This document shows, in pieces, positions 1-8,370 of a stretch of 64,000 nt of DNA; the stretch's first letter is position 1; the number at the start of each line of letters is the position of its first letter. Both the position numbers and the translations under genes were made by a program. A model generated the notes under the pieces. It saw only the letters and a list, made by a program, of their open reading frames with translations, searched no databases and was not told the DNA's origin. This DNA comes from Pseudomonadota bacterium (GTDB lineage: Bacteria > Chloroflexota > UBA6077 > JAJPGT01), in NCBI GenBank assembly GCA_021325655.1, contig JAJPGT010000047.1, positions 62,001 to 126,000 of the forward strand. The letters run 5' to 3'.

Positions 1-1
1 C

Positions 2-1720
2 CCGGCGGGGCTGTTTGTCGGACTTGCCGTGCTGTTCACCTGGCCGCTGGCGCTGCACCTTGGCACGGTGCTGCCGGCCGCCAAGCTACCCGATGCGCTG
101 CTCCAGGTGCACCGCCTCTGGTTCGTTCCCAGGCTGCTCGCCGCCGGCCGCGACCCCTACGGCTGGACGACTCTGCTGCACTACCCGGCCGGGGCGCGCC
201 AGTACCTGGAGACGCTCATCCCGCTCGTCGGGGTGCTCGCCTGGCCGGCTCTGGCGCTGGGCGGCCCGCTGCTCGCCTACGACCTGGCGGTGCTAGCGCT
301 CCTGGCGCTCAACGGCTGGTGCGCCTACCTGCTGGCGCGTGACCGGGTGGGCGACTCGGGCGCGGCGGTCGTCGCCGGGATCGCCTATGCCTTCAGCCCC
401 TACCTGCTGGCCCACCTGCGTGTGGGGCATCTGAACCTGGTTGCCGCCTGCTGTCCCCCGCTGTACCTGCTGTGTCTGCTGCGGGCGCTGGAACGCCCCG
501 GCCCGCGCTGGCCCCTCCTCGCCGGCCTGTGCCTGGCGGCCACGCTGTACACCGATCTCCAGTGGGCGCTGGCGCTCACGCTGCTGTCCCTCCCGCTCGT
601 CGCCTGGCGGACGCTGGTTTCAGCCATGCGGGTGGCCCACGGCGAGGGGGTAGCGGCGGCGCGCCGAGCAGGTCTGCGGGGCCTGACCCCGCCACGGGCG
701 CTCGTCCACGGCGCCCTGGCGGCTACCGTCGCGCTCGCGCTCGCGGCGCCGCTGCTGCTCGGCATCTGGGCCGAGGTCAGCGCTGGTGCCTCCGCGCCCG
801 GGGCCAACCAGGCGCTCCGCAACTCTGCCGCGCTGGTCGCGTTCCTGGCGCCGCAGCCCGCCCAGCCGCTCTGGCGCGACACCGTCCAACCCTGGTATGC
901 CGCGCATGGGCTCGACCAGGGCGATGAGCAGGTCGTCGCTCTCGGCTATCTCCCGCTGGCGCTCGCCGCCAGCGGCCTGGCGTCCCCGCGCACGCGGCGG
1001 ATCGGCTGGCTGCTGGGGCTGCTCCTGTTCGTCGCGCTGGCCCTCGGGCCGCGGCTACACTTGGCGAGCCGCGACGTGGAGACCGCGCTCCCGCTCGGTC
1101 TGCCGCTGCCCTACGCCCTGCTCCAGCGGCTGCCGCTGGTCGGCTTCGGCCGCGCGCCGGCTCGCTTCGCCGCTCCCGCGACGCTCTGCCTGGCGCTGCT
1201 CGCCGCCTGGGGCGTGGTTGCGCTGCGCCAGCGTCTGAGGCGTGCCCGCTGGGTTCCCGGCCTCTGCGGCCTGCTCGTCGCGCTCGAGCTGCTCCCGCTG
1301 CCCTTCCCGCTCAGCCGCCCCGACGTCCCGGGGCTCTATCAGGCGCTGGCGGCCGAGCCCTGTCCTGGCCCGGTCTTCGAGCTGCCAGTGGAGCCGGGGA
1401 GCGAGCTGGAGAAGTGGCGGCTGTTCTTCCAGATCGCCCACGGCTGCCCGATCTCCGGTGGCTACGTCTCCAGGGAGCAGCAGGCCACAGCGATTCAGCG
1501 CCGCTGGCAGGAGTACGCGCAGCGCCCGGCGGAGGCGCAGCGCCCGGCGGCGGAGGCTCTGCGGGCCGAGCTGCTCGCCGCCGGATTCGTCGAGGTCGCC
1601 TTCTGGCGCGAGGCGTACGCGAGTCCCGACGAGGCGGGCCGGGAGGAGGTGGCGCTGCGGCTCCTCGCGTCCAGCCCGCGGTACGACGGTCCCGATGGCG
1701 CGCTCTACCCGCTGCGATGA
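2..1720 (+). CDS. Multi-pass membrane protein, GT-C-like (5' end outside window)
   Basis: The frame is open to the first base of the window, so the protein is truncated at its N-terminus; the GTG at 29 is only the first internal start. What remains is very Leu/Ala-rich, with about ten hydrophobic segments up to roughly residue 430. A soluble C-terminal part follows (from about FELPVEPGS onward). This layout fits the large polytopic membrane proteins (YfhO/GT-C type) that move sugars from lipid carriers or stabilise envelope polymers. No catalytic motif can be assigned because the N-terminal loop that usually carries the acidic residues is missing. It stands alone, with a 217-bp gap before larB. 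The exact family is unknown. Confidence 0.7.
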   Translation, partial: PAGLFVGLAVLFTWPLALHLGTVLPAAKLPDALLQVHRLWFVPRLLAAGRDPYGWTTLLHYPAGARQYLETLIPLVGVLAWPALALGGPLLAYDLAVLALLALNGWCAYLLARDRVGDSGAAVVAGIAYAFSPYLLAHLRVGHLNLVAACCPPLYLLCLLRALERPGPRWPLLAGLCLAATLYTDLQWALALTLLSLPLVAWRTLVSAMRVAHGEGVAAARRAGLRGLTPPRALVHGALAATVALALAAPLLLGIWAEVSAGASAPGANQALRNSAALVAFLAPQPAQPLWRDTVQPWYAAHGLDQGDEQVVALGYLPLALAASGLASPRTRRIGWLLGLLLFVALALGPRLHLASRDVETALPLGLPLPYALLQRLPLVGFGRAPARFAAPATLCLALLAAWGVVALRQRLRRARWVPGLCGLLVALELLPLPFPLSRPDVPGLYQALAAEPCPGPVFELPVEPGSELEKWRLFFQIAHGCPISGGYVSREQQATAIQRRWQEYAQRPAEAQRPAAEALRAELLAAGFVEVAFWREAYASPDEAGREEVALRLLASSPRYDGPDGALYPLR

Positions 1721-1925
1721 CCCCGGGCCGTCAGCCGCAAGGCCCCACGCGCAAGACAGCCCGGGGACCGCGCGTGCCACCCACCTCCCGCGTTAGCTCG
1801 CCAGTCTGTGGAGCGAGTTGGAGCAGCCTGTCCCGCTCGACGCTCACGGCGTACAGCCGGGCTCCGTTCCGTCACCAGGGCCAGCCAGCCACGGGCGCTA
1901 TCGCAGGCGCCGGGCCGCATCTGCC

Positions 1926-1931
1926 TATAAT
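1926..1931 (+). promoter_or_regulatory. -10 box (TATAAT) of larB
   Basis: A perfect TATAAT ends 6 nt before the ATG I chose for larB. Transcription would then begin at or beside the start codon, so the mRNA should be leaderless or nearly so. No clear -35 box is visible. Confidence 0.55.
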
Positions 1932-1937
1932 CTCGGC

Positions 1938-2756
1938 ATGAGCGACATGCTGGAAGACCTGGTGTCTGTCTGGGATGCGTCACCGCTCGCTGGGTCCGAG
2001 GGCGCGCGTGAGATGCTGGCCCCCACCCCCGAGGTGACGACGAACGGAGGGGCGGGGCCGGCCTTCACCCGACCCGACCTGGAGCGGGAGCAGCGCAAGG
2101 GCGTGCCCGAGGTGGTGTACAGCCCGGGCAAGACGGTGGAGCAAGCGGTAGAGATGGCCCGGCTGCTGCTCGTCCGCAATGGGCGGGCGCTGCTGAGCCG
2201 GGTCAGCCCGGAGCTGGAGGCGCGGCTACGCGAAGCGTTCGCGGACTACGAGGTGCAGGTCTTCTCCGCGTCGCGAATGTGCGTTGTGCGGCGCCCCGGA
2301 TCTGCCCGGCGAACGGGCGGCGGCTGCGTGGGGGTGCTGACCGCGGGCACGTCGGACATTCCGGTCGCGGAGGAAGCCGCGGTGCTGGCGGCGGAGATGG
2401 GCTGCGAGGTGATCCAGGCGTATGACGTCGGCGTGGCCGGGCTGCACCGGCTGCGGCAGCCGCTCCAGGAGCTGAAGCGCCGCCGAGCGGACGTTATCAT
2501 CGTCGCCGCCGGGATGGATGGCGCGCTGCCCTCCGTCGTCTCCGGCTTGGTCGACGTGCCGGTGATCGGGCTACCAACCTCCGTCGGCTACGGACTGGGC
2601 GGCCGAGGGGTGGCGGCGCTGCTCACGATGCTGCAGACCTGCTCGCCCGGGCTGACCGTGGTGAACATCGACAATGGCATCGGCGCCGGGGCAACCGCGG
2701 CGCTCATCGCCAATCGCGTCGCCGCCGCCCGCCGGGCAGCACAGGGAGGGGGCTAG
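1938..2756 (+). CDS. larB: LarB, nickel-pincer cofactor biosynthesis carboxylase
   Basis: LarB carboxylates nicotinic acid adenine dinucleotide and hydrolyses its phosphoanhydride, the first step towards the nickel-pincer nucleotide of lactate racemase. The C-terminal half has the PurE-like AIR-carboxylase fold signature [16 protein letters not shown] followed by the glycine-rich [10 protein letters not shown] and [11 protein letters not shown] segments. The N-terminal half has the conserved EVVYSPGKT stretch. At 272 aa it is close to the usual LarB length. I start at ATG 1938, which follows a perfect TATAAT; the longer ORF adds 40 low-quality residues. larC lies 4.5 kb downstream, but no larA or larE is in the window. 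The 3' end overlaps the convergent sufU gene by 4 bp. Confidence 0.9.
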   Translation: MSDMLEDLVSVWDASPLAGSEGAREMLAPTPEVTTNGGAGPAFTRPDLEREQRKGVPEVVYSPGKTVEQAVEMARLLLVRNGRALLSRVSPELEARLREAFADYEVQVFSASRMCVVRRPGSARRTGGGCVGVLTAGTSDIPVAEEAAVLAAEMGCEVIQAYDVGVAGLHRLRQPLQELKRRRADVIIVAAGMDGALPSVVSGLVDVPVIGLPTSVGYGLGGRGVAALLTMLQTCSPGLTVVNIDNGIGAGATAALIANRVAAARRAAQGGG

Positions 2757-3172
2757 CTGCGGGACTGGCCCGGCCCGGCCGGCTCGGTCTGGAGCTGTTG
2801 CTTCCGGTACTCCTGCACCGCCGCTTTGAGCGTGCCCAGGGCCACGGTGGCGCAGCGCACCCGGCTGGTCACCACCTCCTTGCCCATGGTGTCGACGATC
2901 TCTTCGAAGCCCATCTCCTCGACTTCCGACGCCGGCCGGCCTTCGAAGTGCTCAGCGACAATGCTCGCTCCGGCCTGGCTGATGGTACAGCCCGAACCCT
3001 CGAAGCGGACCTTCTCCAGCACGTCGTCCTTGAACTTGACGTGCATCGTCACCACGTCGCCACAGCCGGGGTTGCCCCCGCTGACGGTCACGTCCGCGTT
3101 CTCCAGCGGGCCCTTGTTACGCGGGTGCTCGTAATGATCGAGCAGGAAGTCGATGTAATACTGTCGGTCCAT
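2753..3172 (-). CDS. sufU: SufU/IscU-type iron-sulfur cluster scaffold
   Basis: This 139-aa protein is a NifU_N-domain scaffold or sulfur-relay protein for Fe-S cluster assembly. It begins with the typical YYIDFLLDHYEHPRNKG segment. The three conserved cysteines are visible in GGNPGCGD, GSGCTISQA and the RVRCATVALGTLK motif near residue 107. The SufU-type 18-20-residue insertion between the second and third Cys looks present (SEVEEMGFEEIVDTMGKEV). The rhodanese gene lies upstream on the same strand, which fits sulfur handling, but no sufS or sufBCD is adjacent. Its 5' leader contains a 22-nt perfect palindrome. The tail is Gln/Pro-rich and variable. Confidence 0.88.
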   Translation of the reverse strand: MDRQYYIDFLLDHYEHPRNKGPLENADVTVSGGNPGCGDVVTMHVKFKDDVLEKVRFEGSGCTISQAGASIVAEHFEGRPASEVEEMGFEEIVDTMGKEVVTSRVRCATVALGTLKAAVQEYRKQQLQTEPAGPGQSRS

Positions 3173-3180
3173 GCACCTCT

Positions 3181-3202
3181 CGCCGCGAGCGCGCTCGCGG
3201 CG
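3181..3202. promoter_or_regulatory. 22-nt perfect palindrome in the sufU leader
   Basis: CGCCGCGAGCG is followed immediately by its reverse complement, with no spacer. It sits between a possible minus-strand -10 (TAGTAT, 3224-3219) and the sufU ATG at 3172. It could be an operator for a dimeric repressor or an RNA hairpin close to the ribosome-binding site (GAGAGG). High GC raises the chance of coincidental palindromes, but 22 nt is long. Confidence 0.45.
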
Positions 3203-3374
3203 GCGCGCTCCAATTGGGATACTACGCGTGGCGCGTGATTCCGCGCTAGCCGTGGATTAGGTGTTGCCCCGGGCGTGGCCCTGCTGGCGCAGGAGCATGC
3301 CGCGGCCGTTGCCCCGCGCGCGACTGCTTCACCAGTTTCAACACAAACAGGGGCCGATCGCTTCCCAACGGACG

Positions 3375-3408
3375 CCAGAGGGGCGGGACTGGAGCCCCGC
3401 CCCTCTGG
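3375..3408 (-). terminator. Hairpin terminator downstream of the rhodanese gene
   Basis: A 13-bp perfect stem (CCAGAGGGGCGGG with its complement) encloses an 8-nt loop, 20 bp past the rhodanese stop codon. No U-tract follows on the minus strand, so it may be a Rho-assisted or mRNA-stabilising end. Confidence 0.6.
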
Positions 3409-3427
3409 GATCGTGGCCTGGCCGCGG

Positions 3428-4288
3428 TTAGACTTCTTTCTCGATCGGGGCCTTGACCAGGGAGCCCCACTCAGTCCAGGAGCCATCGTAGTTGCGGACG
3501 TTCGGGTAGCCCAGCAGCTGGGTCAGGACGAACCAGGTGTGCGCCGAGCGCTCCCCGATCCGGCAGTAGGCGATGATCTCGCTCTTATCGGGGGTAATCC
3601 CCCTGCTGCTGTAGATCTGCTGCAGCTCTTCAGGGCTCTTGAAGGTGCCGTCCTCGCGGGCGGCGGTGCCCCAGGGGATGTTCTGTGCGCCGGGGATGTG
3701 CCCCGCCCGTTGGGCGCCCTCCTGGGGGTAGCCCATCATATGGATCACTTCACCCCGGTACTCCTGGGGCGAACGGACGTCCACCAGCGCCACGTCCTTG
3801 CCCACCCGTGCCAGCCGCTCGCGGATCTCGTCGCGATAGGCGCGAATCCGCTCGTCGGGCTCCTGGGCAGTGTAGCTGGTCGCCGGATAGGTGGGCACCT
3901 CGCGGGTTAGCTCCCGCCCTTCGGCCAGCCACTTGGCCCGGCCGCCGTTCATGACCTTAAGGTTGGTGTGGCCGTAGTAGCGGAACAGCCAGTAGGAATA
4001 GCAGGCGTACCAGTTGTTCTTGTCGCCGTAGAAGACCACGGTGGTGTCGTTGCTAATGCCCCAGCGGCTCATGAGCCGCTCGAAGCCCGGCTTGTCGATA
4101 AAGTCCCGCTCCACCGGGTCCTGTACATCGACGTGCCAGTCCAGCTTCACCGCGCCGGGGATGTGCCCCTGTTCGTACAGCAGCACGTCCTCGTCGGCCT
4201 CGACAAGCCGCACGTTCGGATCATTCAGATGCGCCGCTACCCAATCGGTTTCGACCAGCGCGTCCGGGTTGGCATAGCCGCTTGGCAT
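3428..4288 (-). CDS. Thiosulfate/3-mercaptopyruvate sulfurtransferase (two rhodanese domains)
   Basis: This 286-aa protein has two tandem rhodanese domains and would transfer sulfane sulfur to cyanide or a thiol acceptor. Domain 1 (about residues 10-130) is the inactive type. Domain 2 (about 165-280) carries the active-site loop [13 protein letters not shown], whose Cys near residue 241 is the persulfide carrier; CRIGER is typical of thiosulfate-preferring (CysA/SseA-like) enzymes. The WG.AREDG and [11 protein letters not shown] segments are standard. A TAGAAT -10 box and an AAGGGGGTG Shine-Dalgarno precede the ATG. Its neighbour sufU suggests a role in sulfur supply, but this is only positional. 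Confidence 0.9.
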   Translation of the reverse strand: MPSGYANPDALVETDWVAAHLNDPNVRLVEADEDVLLYEQGHIPGAVKLDWHVDVQDPVERDFIDKPGFERLMSRWGISNDTTVVFYGDKNNWYACYSYWLFRYYGHTNLKVMNGGRAKWLAEGRELTREVPTYPATSYTAQEPDERIRAYRDEIRERLARVGKDVALVDVRSPQEYRGEVIHMMGYPQEGAQRAGHIPGAQNIPWGTAAREDGTFKSPEELQQIYSSRGITPDKSEIIAYCRIGERSAHTWFVLTQLLGYPNVRNYDGSWTEWGSLVKAPIEKEV

Positions 4289-4333
4289 GGTTCACCCCCT
4301 TCGGCCAGGCATCCCTGCCCGGCAGTCGTGCTC

Positions 4334-4339
4334 ATTCTA
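4334..4339 (-). promoter_or_regulatory. -10 box (TAGAAT) of the rhodanese gene
   Basis: On the minus strand the sequence reads GTGCTAGAATGAGC, 45 nt upstream of the rhodanese ATG. It lies in an unusually AT-rich gap between two minus-strand genes, so a separate promoter is likely. Confidence 0.45.
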
Positions 4340-4420
4340 GCACGTTCTCCATGTGGTCGCTCAACAATGTCGGAAATTCGCTCATTCTGGAACGCTGGGG
4401 GCGGGTATCGGGTGGGGGCA

Positions 4421-5641
4421 TCACCCTTCGAGCAGCTTGCGGCGCTCGTCGGGCGCGATCGCCTCGCGGCCTTTGATGAGGCTGAAGATGCGGGCGCGGA
4501 GCCGCATGTCGCCGATCAGCACTGCGCCAACCAGCCGGTTGTCCAGGAAAAACAGGCGCTGGTAGTTGCGGCCGCGCGCGTCGAGCCGCTCCAGCGACTC
4601 CAGGTCTGGGTACAGCTCCGGGGTGAGCCCGATCACCCGGATGTACGAATCGAACAGGGTGCTGGAGTACATTGGGACGTCTTCGTAGATCGTCTGTTGG
4701 CCGAGCATGTTTAGCGCCGCCACCCGGCCATGGCCCTGGGCGTTGCCCCAGGTGCCAAGCTGGTTGTAGCGCTGGATCACTACGTCGTGGAACTGGGCGA
4801 TATCGCCGGCGGTATAGATGTCGGGCACGTTCGTGCTCAGGTGCTCGTCGGCCAGGATCCCGTTGCCGATCTTAACCGGGGTGCCGGCGAGCAGCTCGGT
4901 ATTCATCGTCAGCCCCAGGCCGACGCCGATCATGTCGGCCTCGAACGTTTTGCCCGTCTTGGTCGTTACGCCGCACACGGCGCCGCCCTGTGCATGAACC
5001 TCTCGCACCTCTTCGCCGTAGTAGACCTCCACCCCGGCGTCGCGGGCGATATCATCCACCAGGGCGCCCCCGTCCTCGTCGAGGACGCGCCGGAGCCAGT
5101 AAGGGCCGCGAATCAGCCAGATGGTCCGCAGTCCGTGGTGGCGGAACGCCTCCGCCAGCTCGTAGGCGATGAAGCTCCCCCCCACGACCACGGCGGTCTG
5201 GGCATGCTCCATGTGGGCGTGGATCGCCTTCGCATCGTCGAAGTACTGGAAGTTGTAGATACCGGCGGTGCCGTCCGCGCCGGGCACCTTCAGGTGGTTC
5301 GGCCGGCCGCCGGTTGCCACCAGCAGCGCGTCGTAGGGCAGCTCGGCGCCGTTGTCGAGCAGGACGGTCTTCCCTTCGCTGTTCACCTGGGTGACCGTGG
5401 TCTCCAGCATCAGGGTGATGCCCCGCTCCGCGTGCTGCGCCACGGTGCGCAGCAGCACCTTCTGCTCCGGGGTGCGTCCCTTGAGATAGGGCGGCAACGC
5501 GACGCGGTTGTAGAGGGGATACGGCTCGTTGCCAATGAGGGTGACCTGGCAGGTGGGGTCGTTCTTGCGCAGCGTCTCGGCGCACGTCGTGCCCGCGACT
5601 CCGTTGCCGACGACGATGTAGCGCTTCGGTCGGTCTGCCAC
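4421..5641 (-). CDS. FAD-dependent pyridine nucleotide-disulfide oxidoreductase
   Basis: This 406-aa flavoprotein resembles the NADH-binding part of NirB, rubredoxin reductases and related NAD(P)H:acceptor reductases. The FAD Rossmann motif is VVGNGVAGTTCAETL at residues 10-24. The YPLYNRVALPPYLKG stretch is typical of the NirB/assimilatory nitrate reductase electron-transfer group. A second Rossmann motif for NAD(P)H, VVVGGSFIAYELAEAF, lies near 150. The FAD-ribityl motif IYTAGDIAQF is near residue 275. No redox-active CxxC is present, so this is not a disulfide reductase proper. The acceptor is unknown and no partner nitrite reductase or rubredoxin is adjacent. Confidence 0.8.
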   Translation of the reverse strand: MADRPKRYIVVGNGVAGTTCAETLRKNDPTCQVTLIGNEPYPLYNRVALPPYLKGRTPEQKVLLRTVAQHAERGITLMLETTVTQVNSEGKTVLLDNGAELPYDALLVATGGRPNHLKVPGADGTAGIYNFQYFDDAKAIHAHMEHAQTAVVVGGSFIAYELAEAFRHHGLRTIWLIRGPYWLRRVLDEDGGALVDDIARDAGVEVYYGEEVREVHAQGGAVCGVTTKTGKTFEADMIGVGLGLTMNTELLAGTPVKIGNGILADEHLSTNVPDIYTAGDIAQFHDVVIQRYNQLGTWGNAQGHGRVAALNMLGQQTIYEDVPMYSSTLFDSYIRVIGLTPELYPDLESLERLDARGRNYQRLFFLDNRLVGAVLIGDMRLRARIFSLIKGREAIAPDERRKLLEG

Positions 5642-5793
5642 GCCTCTCTCCTACGCCTCCCGCGCGGCGCATCGCCCCGGCCGAGCGTGCGCCGGCGCCA
5701 TCCTTGCTCGCATGATGCGTGTTTCCCGGACGGCTGGCAACCGGGTGAGAGGCTGGGCCCGGGCCAGGTACCATGCGTGCAGCAGGAGGGTAG

Positions 5794-7212
5794 ATGCTCC
5801 ATCCGTGTGCACCGCCGGTTTCCCGCTGGCTCAGCGCGGCGCCGCCCGCGCCGGATGCCGCCATTTCCCACCCGGCCTACCAGGAAGCGCTGGCCGAGAT
5901 CTATGCTTACTCCGCGGTCCCACGCTCGGTCGCGGAGCAGCGAGCGGACCGCCCGCGCAAGCGGGAGCGGATGCGCCGGCTGCTGGCGCTCCTCGGCGGG
6001 CCAGAGCGCGCCTACGCCTCGGTGCTGGTGGCGGGGACCAAGGGCAAGGGCTCGACGGCGGCGTTGCTCGCCTCCATCCTAAGGTGCGCCGGCCTGCGAG
6101 TGGGTCGCTACACCCAGCCACACCTGCACACCTGGCGCGAGCGCACCTGGCTGGACGGTGCGCTCATCACGCCCGAACAAGTCGTCTCGCTCTGGGCCGA
6201 GATGCGCCCGGCGCTGGCTGCCATGGAGACCCAGGTGGACACGCTCGGCCGGCTGACGACGTTCGAGGTGGGCACGGCGCTGACGCTGCTCCACTTCGCC
6301 CGCCAGGCAGCCGATCTGGCGGTCCTCGAGGTCGGCGTTGGCGGCCGCCACGACGCGACCAACGCGGTCGAGCCACTGCTCAGCGTCATCACCCCGGTCA
6401 GCCTGGACCATCAAGCCGTGCTGGGGGAGACGCTCGCGGAGATCGCGGCGGAGAAGGCGGGGGTGATGCGACCCGGCTGTCCGGCCATCCTGGGGCCGCA
6501 GCCGCCAGAGGCCGCCCGGATACTGGAAGAGCAGGCTGCCAGGCTCGGCTGCCCGCTCCAGCGCGTCGGGACGGACTGGCGCTGGGAGCCTGAGTCCAAC
6601 CGCGCTGCCTCCGGGCCGTTCGCGGTGGCCGGGCCGAACGGTGTGTGCTTCGTCGACCTGTCCATGCCGCTGGTTGGCCGGCACCAGCGCGACAACGCCA
6701 CCGTGGCGGTCGCCGCGGCGTGGGCGCTCGCCCACGGTGGCTGGCAGATCGGTGAGCGCGCGGTTCGAGCCGGCTTGTGCCAGGTAGATTGGCCTGGACG
6801 GATGGAGGTGCTGGCCCGAGCGCCGCTGCTGGTAGTGGATGGGGCGCACAACGGCGATTCCGCCGCCCGGCTGCGCGACGCGCTGCGCGAGGCGTTTCGC
6901 TTCGAACGCCTCTGGCTGGTACTGGGCATCACCGACGGCAAGGACCTGGAGGGCATACTGAGTGCGCTCGCGCCGCTGGCCAGCGGCATGATTGCCACTC
7001 GGGCCGACCATCCTCGGGCGCTGGACCCGCGGCTCATCGCCGCCGCAGCGCCAGGGCACATCCTCGCCGTCACCGACACAGTGGCCGCGGGGCTGGAGGT
7101 GGCCTGGTGGCTGGCGGCGCCGGATGACCTGATCTGTGTCACCGGGTCGCTGTTCGTGGTCGGCGAGGCGATCCAGGCCGGCTACCGGCGGCTGGGAGGC
7201 GCGGCGGGATGA
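5794..7212 (+). CDS. folC: Folylpolyglutamate synthase / dihydrofolate synthase
   Basis: FolC adds glutamate to dihydropteroate and folates in the cytoplasm, using ATP. The 472-aa protein has the P-loop GTKGKGSTAALLAS near residue 80, and then the Mur-ligase-type YTQPHLHTWRER folate-loop region. GVGGRHDATNAV follows, with LDHQAVLGETLAEIAAEKAG and the C-terminal Glu-ligase domain with DGAHNGDSA. An AGGAGGG Shine-Dalgarno lies a few bases before ATG 5794. The stop overlaps the larC start by 4 bp (ATGA), so the two genes are probably translationally coupled. Confidence 0.93.
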   Translation: MLHPCAPPVSRWLSAAPPAPDAAISHPAYQEALAEIYAYSAVPRSVAEQRADRPRKRERMRRLLALLGGPERAYASVLVAGTKGKGSTAALLASILRCAGLRVGRYTQPHLHTWRERTWLDGALITPEQVVSLWAEMRPALAAMETQVDTLGRLTTFEVGTALTLLHFARQAADLAVLEVGVGGRHDATNAVEPLLSVITPVSLDHQAVLGETLAEIAAEKAGVMRPGCPAILGPQPPEAARILEEQAARLGCPLQRVGTDWRWEPESNRAASGPFAVAGPNGVCFVDLSMPLVGRHQRDNATVAVAAAWALAHGGWQIGERAVRAGLCQVDWPGRMEVLARAPLLVVDGAHNGDSAARLRDALREAFRFERLWLVLGITDGKDLEGILSALAPLASGMIATRADHPRALDPRLIAAAAPGHILAVTDTVAAGLEVAWWLAAPDDLICVTGSLFVVGEAIQAGYRRLGGAAG

Positions 7213-8369
7213 TCGCCTACGTCGACGCCTTCAGCGGCTGCTCCGGCGATATGCTGCTCGGGGCGCTGCTCGACGCCGGGCTGGAGCTGGGCGAGCTGCG
7301 CCGGGTGGTCGGGGCGCTGCCGGTCTCTGGCTACCGGATCGAGGCGCTGGCCCGCCGCGGCGAGGGGCCGGCCGGGACACAGGCGCGGGTGGTGCTGGAG
7401 CCAGATTCCCAGCCGGAGCGGAGCCTGAGCGACGTTCTGGCGCTGGTCGAGCGCGCCGGGCTGGAGCCGCAGGTCGCGGCCACGGCGCGCCGGGTGTTCG
7501 AGCGGCTCGCCCGCGCCGAGGCGGCAGCGCATGGTATCCCGGTGGAGCAGGTCCACTTCCACGAGGTGGGCGCGGTCGACGCGCTGGTCGACGTCGTCGG
7601 CGTGGTCTGGGGGCTGCGGGCGCTGGGCGTCGACCGCTGCTACGCCTCCCCGCTGCCGACGGGCGGCGGCCAGGTCCAGACGCGCCACGGAACGCTGCCG
7701 GTGCCGGCCCCGGCGACGCTGGCGCTGCTGGCGGAGGTCGGCGCGCCGCTGCGGCCAGTATCGGTCGAGGCGGAGCTGGTGACGCCCACCGGGGCGGCCC
7801 TCCTCGCGGAGCTGGCCACGTTCTCCCAGCCCCCGCTGCGCCTGTGTCGGGTCGGCACCGGCTATGGCAGCCGTGCGCTGCCCTGGCCGAACCTGCTGCG
7901 TATCTGGCTCGGCGAGCCGGTGGCGGAGCCCGCCAACCCCGAGCAGGTGGTGCTGGTCGAGACGAACGTGGATGACATGACCCCCGAGCAGCTCGGCTAC
8001 GCGATGGAGCGGTTGTTCGCCGCCGGCGCGCTTGATGTGACTTTCACCCCGGTCCAGATGAAGAAGAACCGCCCCGGGACGCTCCTCACGGTGCTGGCGC
8101 TGCCGGAGCGTGCCCAGGCGCTGGCAGAGGTGGTGCTAGCGGAGACGAGCACGCTGGGAGTGCGGCTGGTGCCGGCCAGTCGCCTGGCGCTGGCTCGCCA
8201 CGTCGGGACGGTCGCCACCGCCTACGGCCCGGTGCGAGTGAAGGTGAAGCACCTGGGCGAGCGGCGTATTCCCGTGCCGGAGTACGAGGACTGCGCCGCC
8301 CGCGCCCGCGAGTCCGGCGTCCCGCTGCTGGAGGTCTACCGCGCTGCCCTGGCGGCGGCGCAGCAGTAG
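7209..8369 (+). CDS. larC: LarC, nickel insertion protein for the nickel-pincer cofactor
   Basis: LarC is the CTP-dependent cyclometallase that inserts nickel into the pyridinium dithiocarboxylic acid mononucleotide made by LarB and LarE. The 386-aa sequence has the family's start IAYVDAFSGCSGDMLLGALLDAG, the HFHEVGAVDALVDVVG segment, and the METNVDDMTPE-type motif (here VETNVDDMTPEQLGYA) that opens the C-terminal domain. VKVKHLGER sits near the end. It appears to be a single uninterrupted frame covering LarC1 and LarC2, without the programmed frameshift seen in Lactobacillus. It overlaps folC by 4 bp and ends one base from the convergent peptidase gene. Confidence 0.92.
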   Translation: MIAYVDAFSGCSGDMLLGALLDAGLELGELRRVVGALPVSGYRIEALARRGEGPAGTQARVVLEPDSQPERSLSDVLALVERAGLEPQVAATARRVFERLARAEAAAHGIPVEQVHFHEVGAVDALVDVVGVVWGLRALGVDRCYASPLPTGGGQVQTRHGTLPVPAPATLALLAEVGAPLRPVSVEAELVTPTGAALLAELATFSQPPLRLCRVGTGYGSRALPWPNLLRIWLGEPVAEPANPEQVVLVETNVDDMTPEQLGYAMERLFAAGALDVTFTPVQMKKNRPGTLLTVLALPERAQALAEVVLAETSTLGVRLVPASRLALARHVGTVATAYGPVRVKVKHLGERRIPVPEYEDCAARARESGVPLLEVYRAALAAAQQ

Positions 8370-8370
8370 T

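Noticed and set aside
4730-6082. 450-aa plus-strand ORF
   Set aside because: Antisense to the FAD oxidoreductase and running into folC in the wrong frame.
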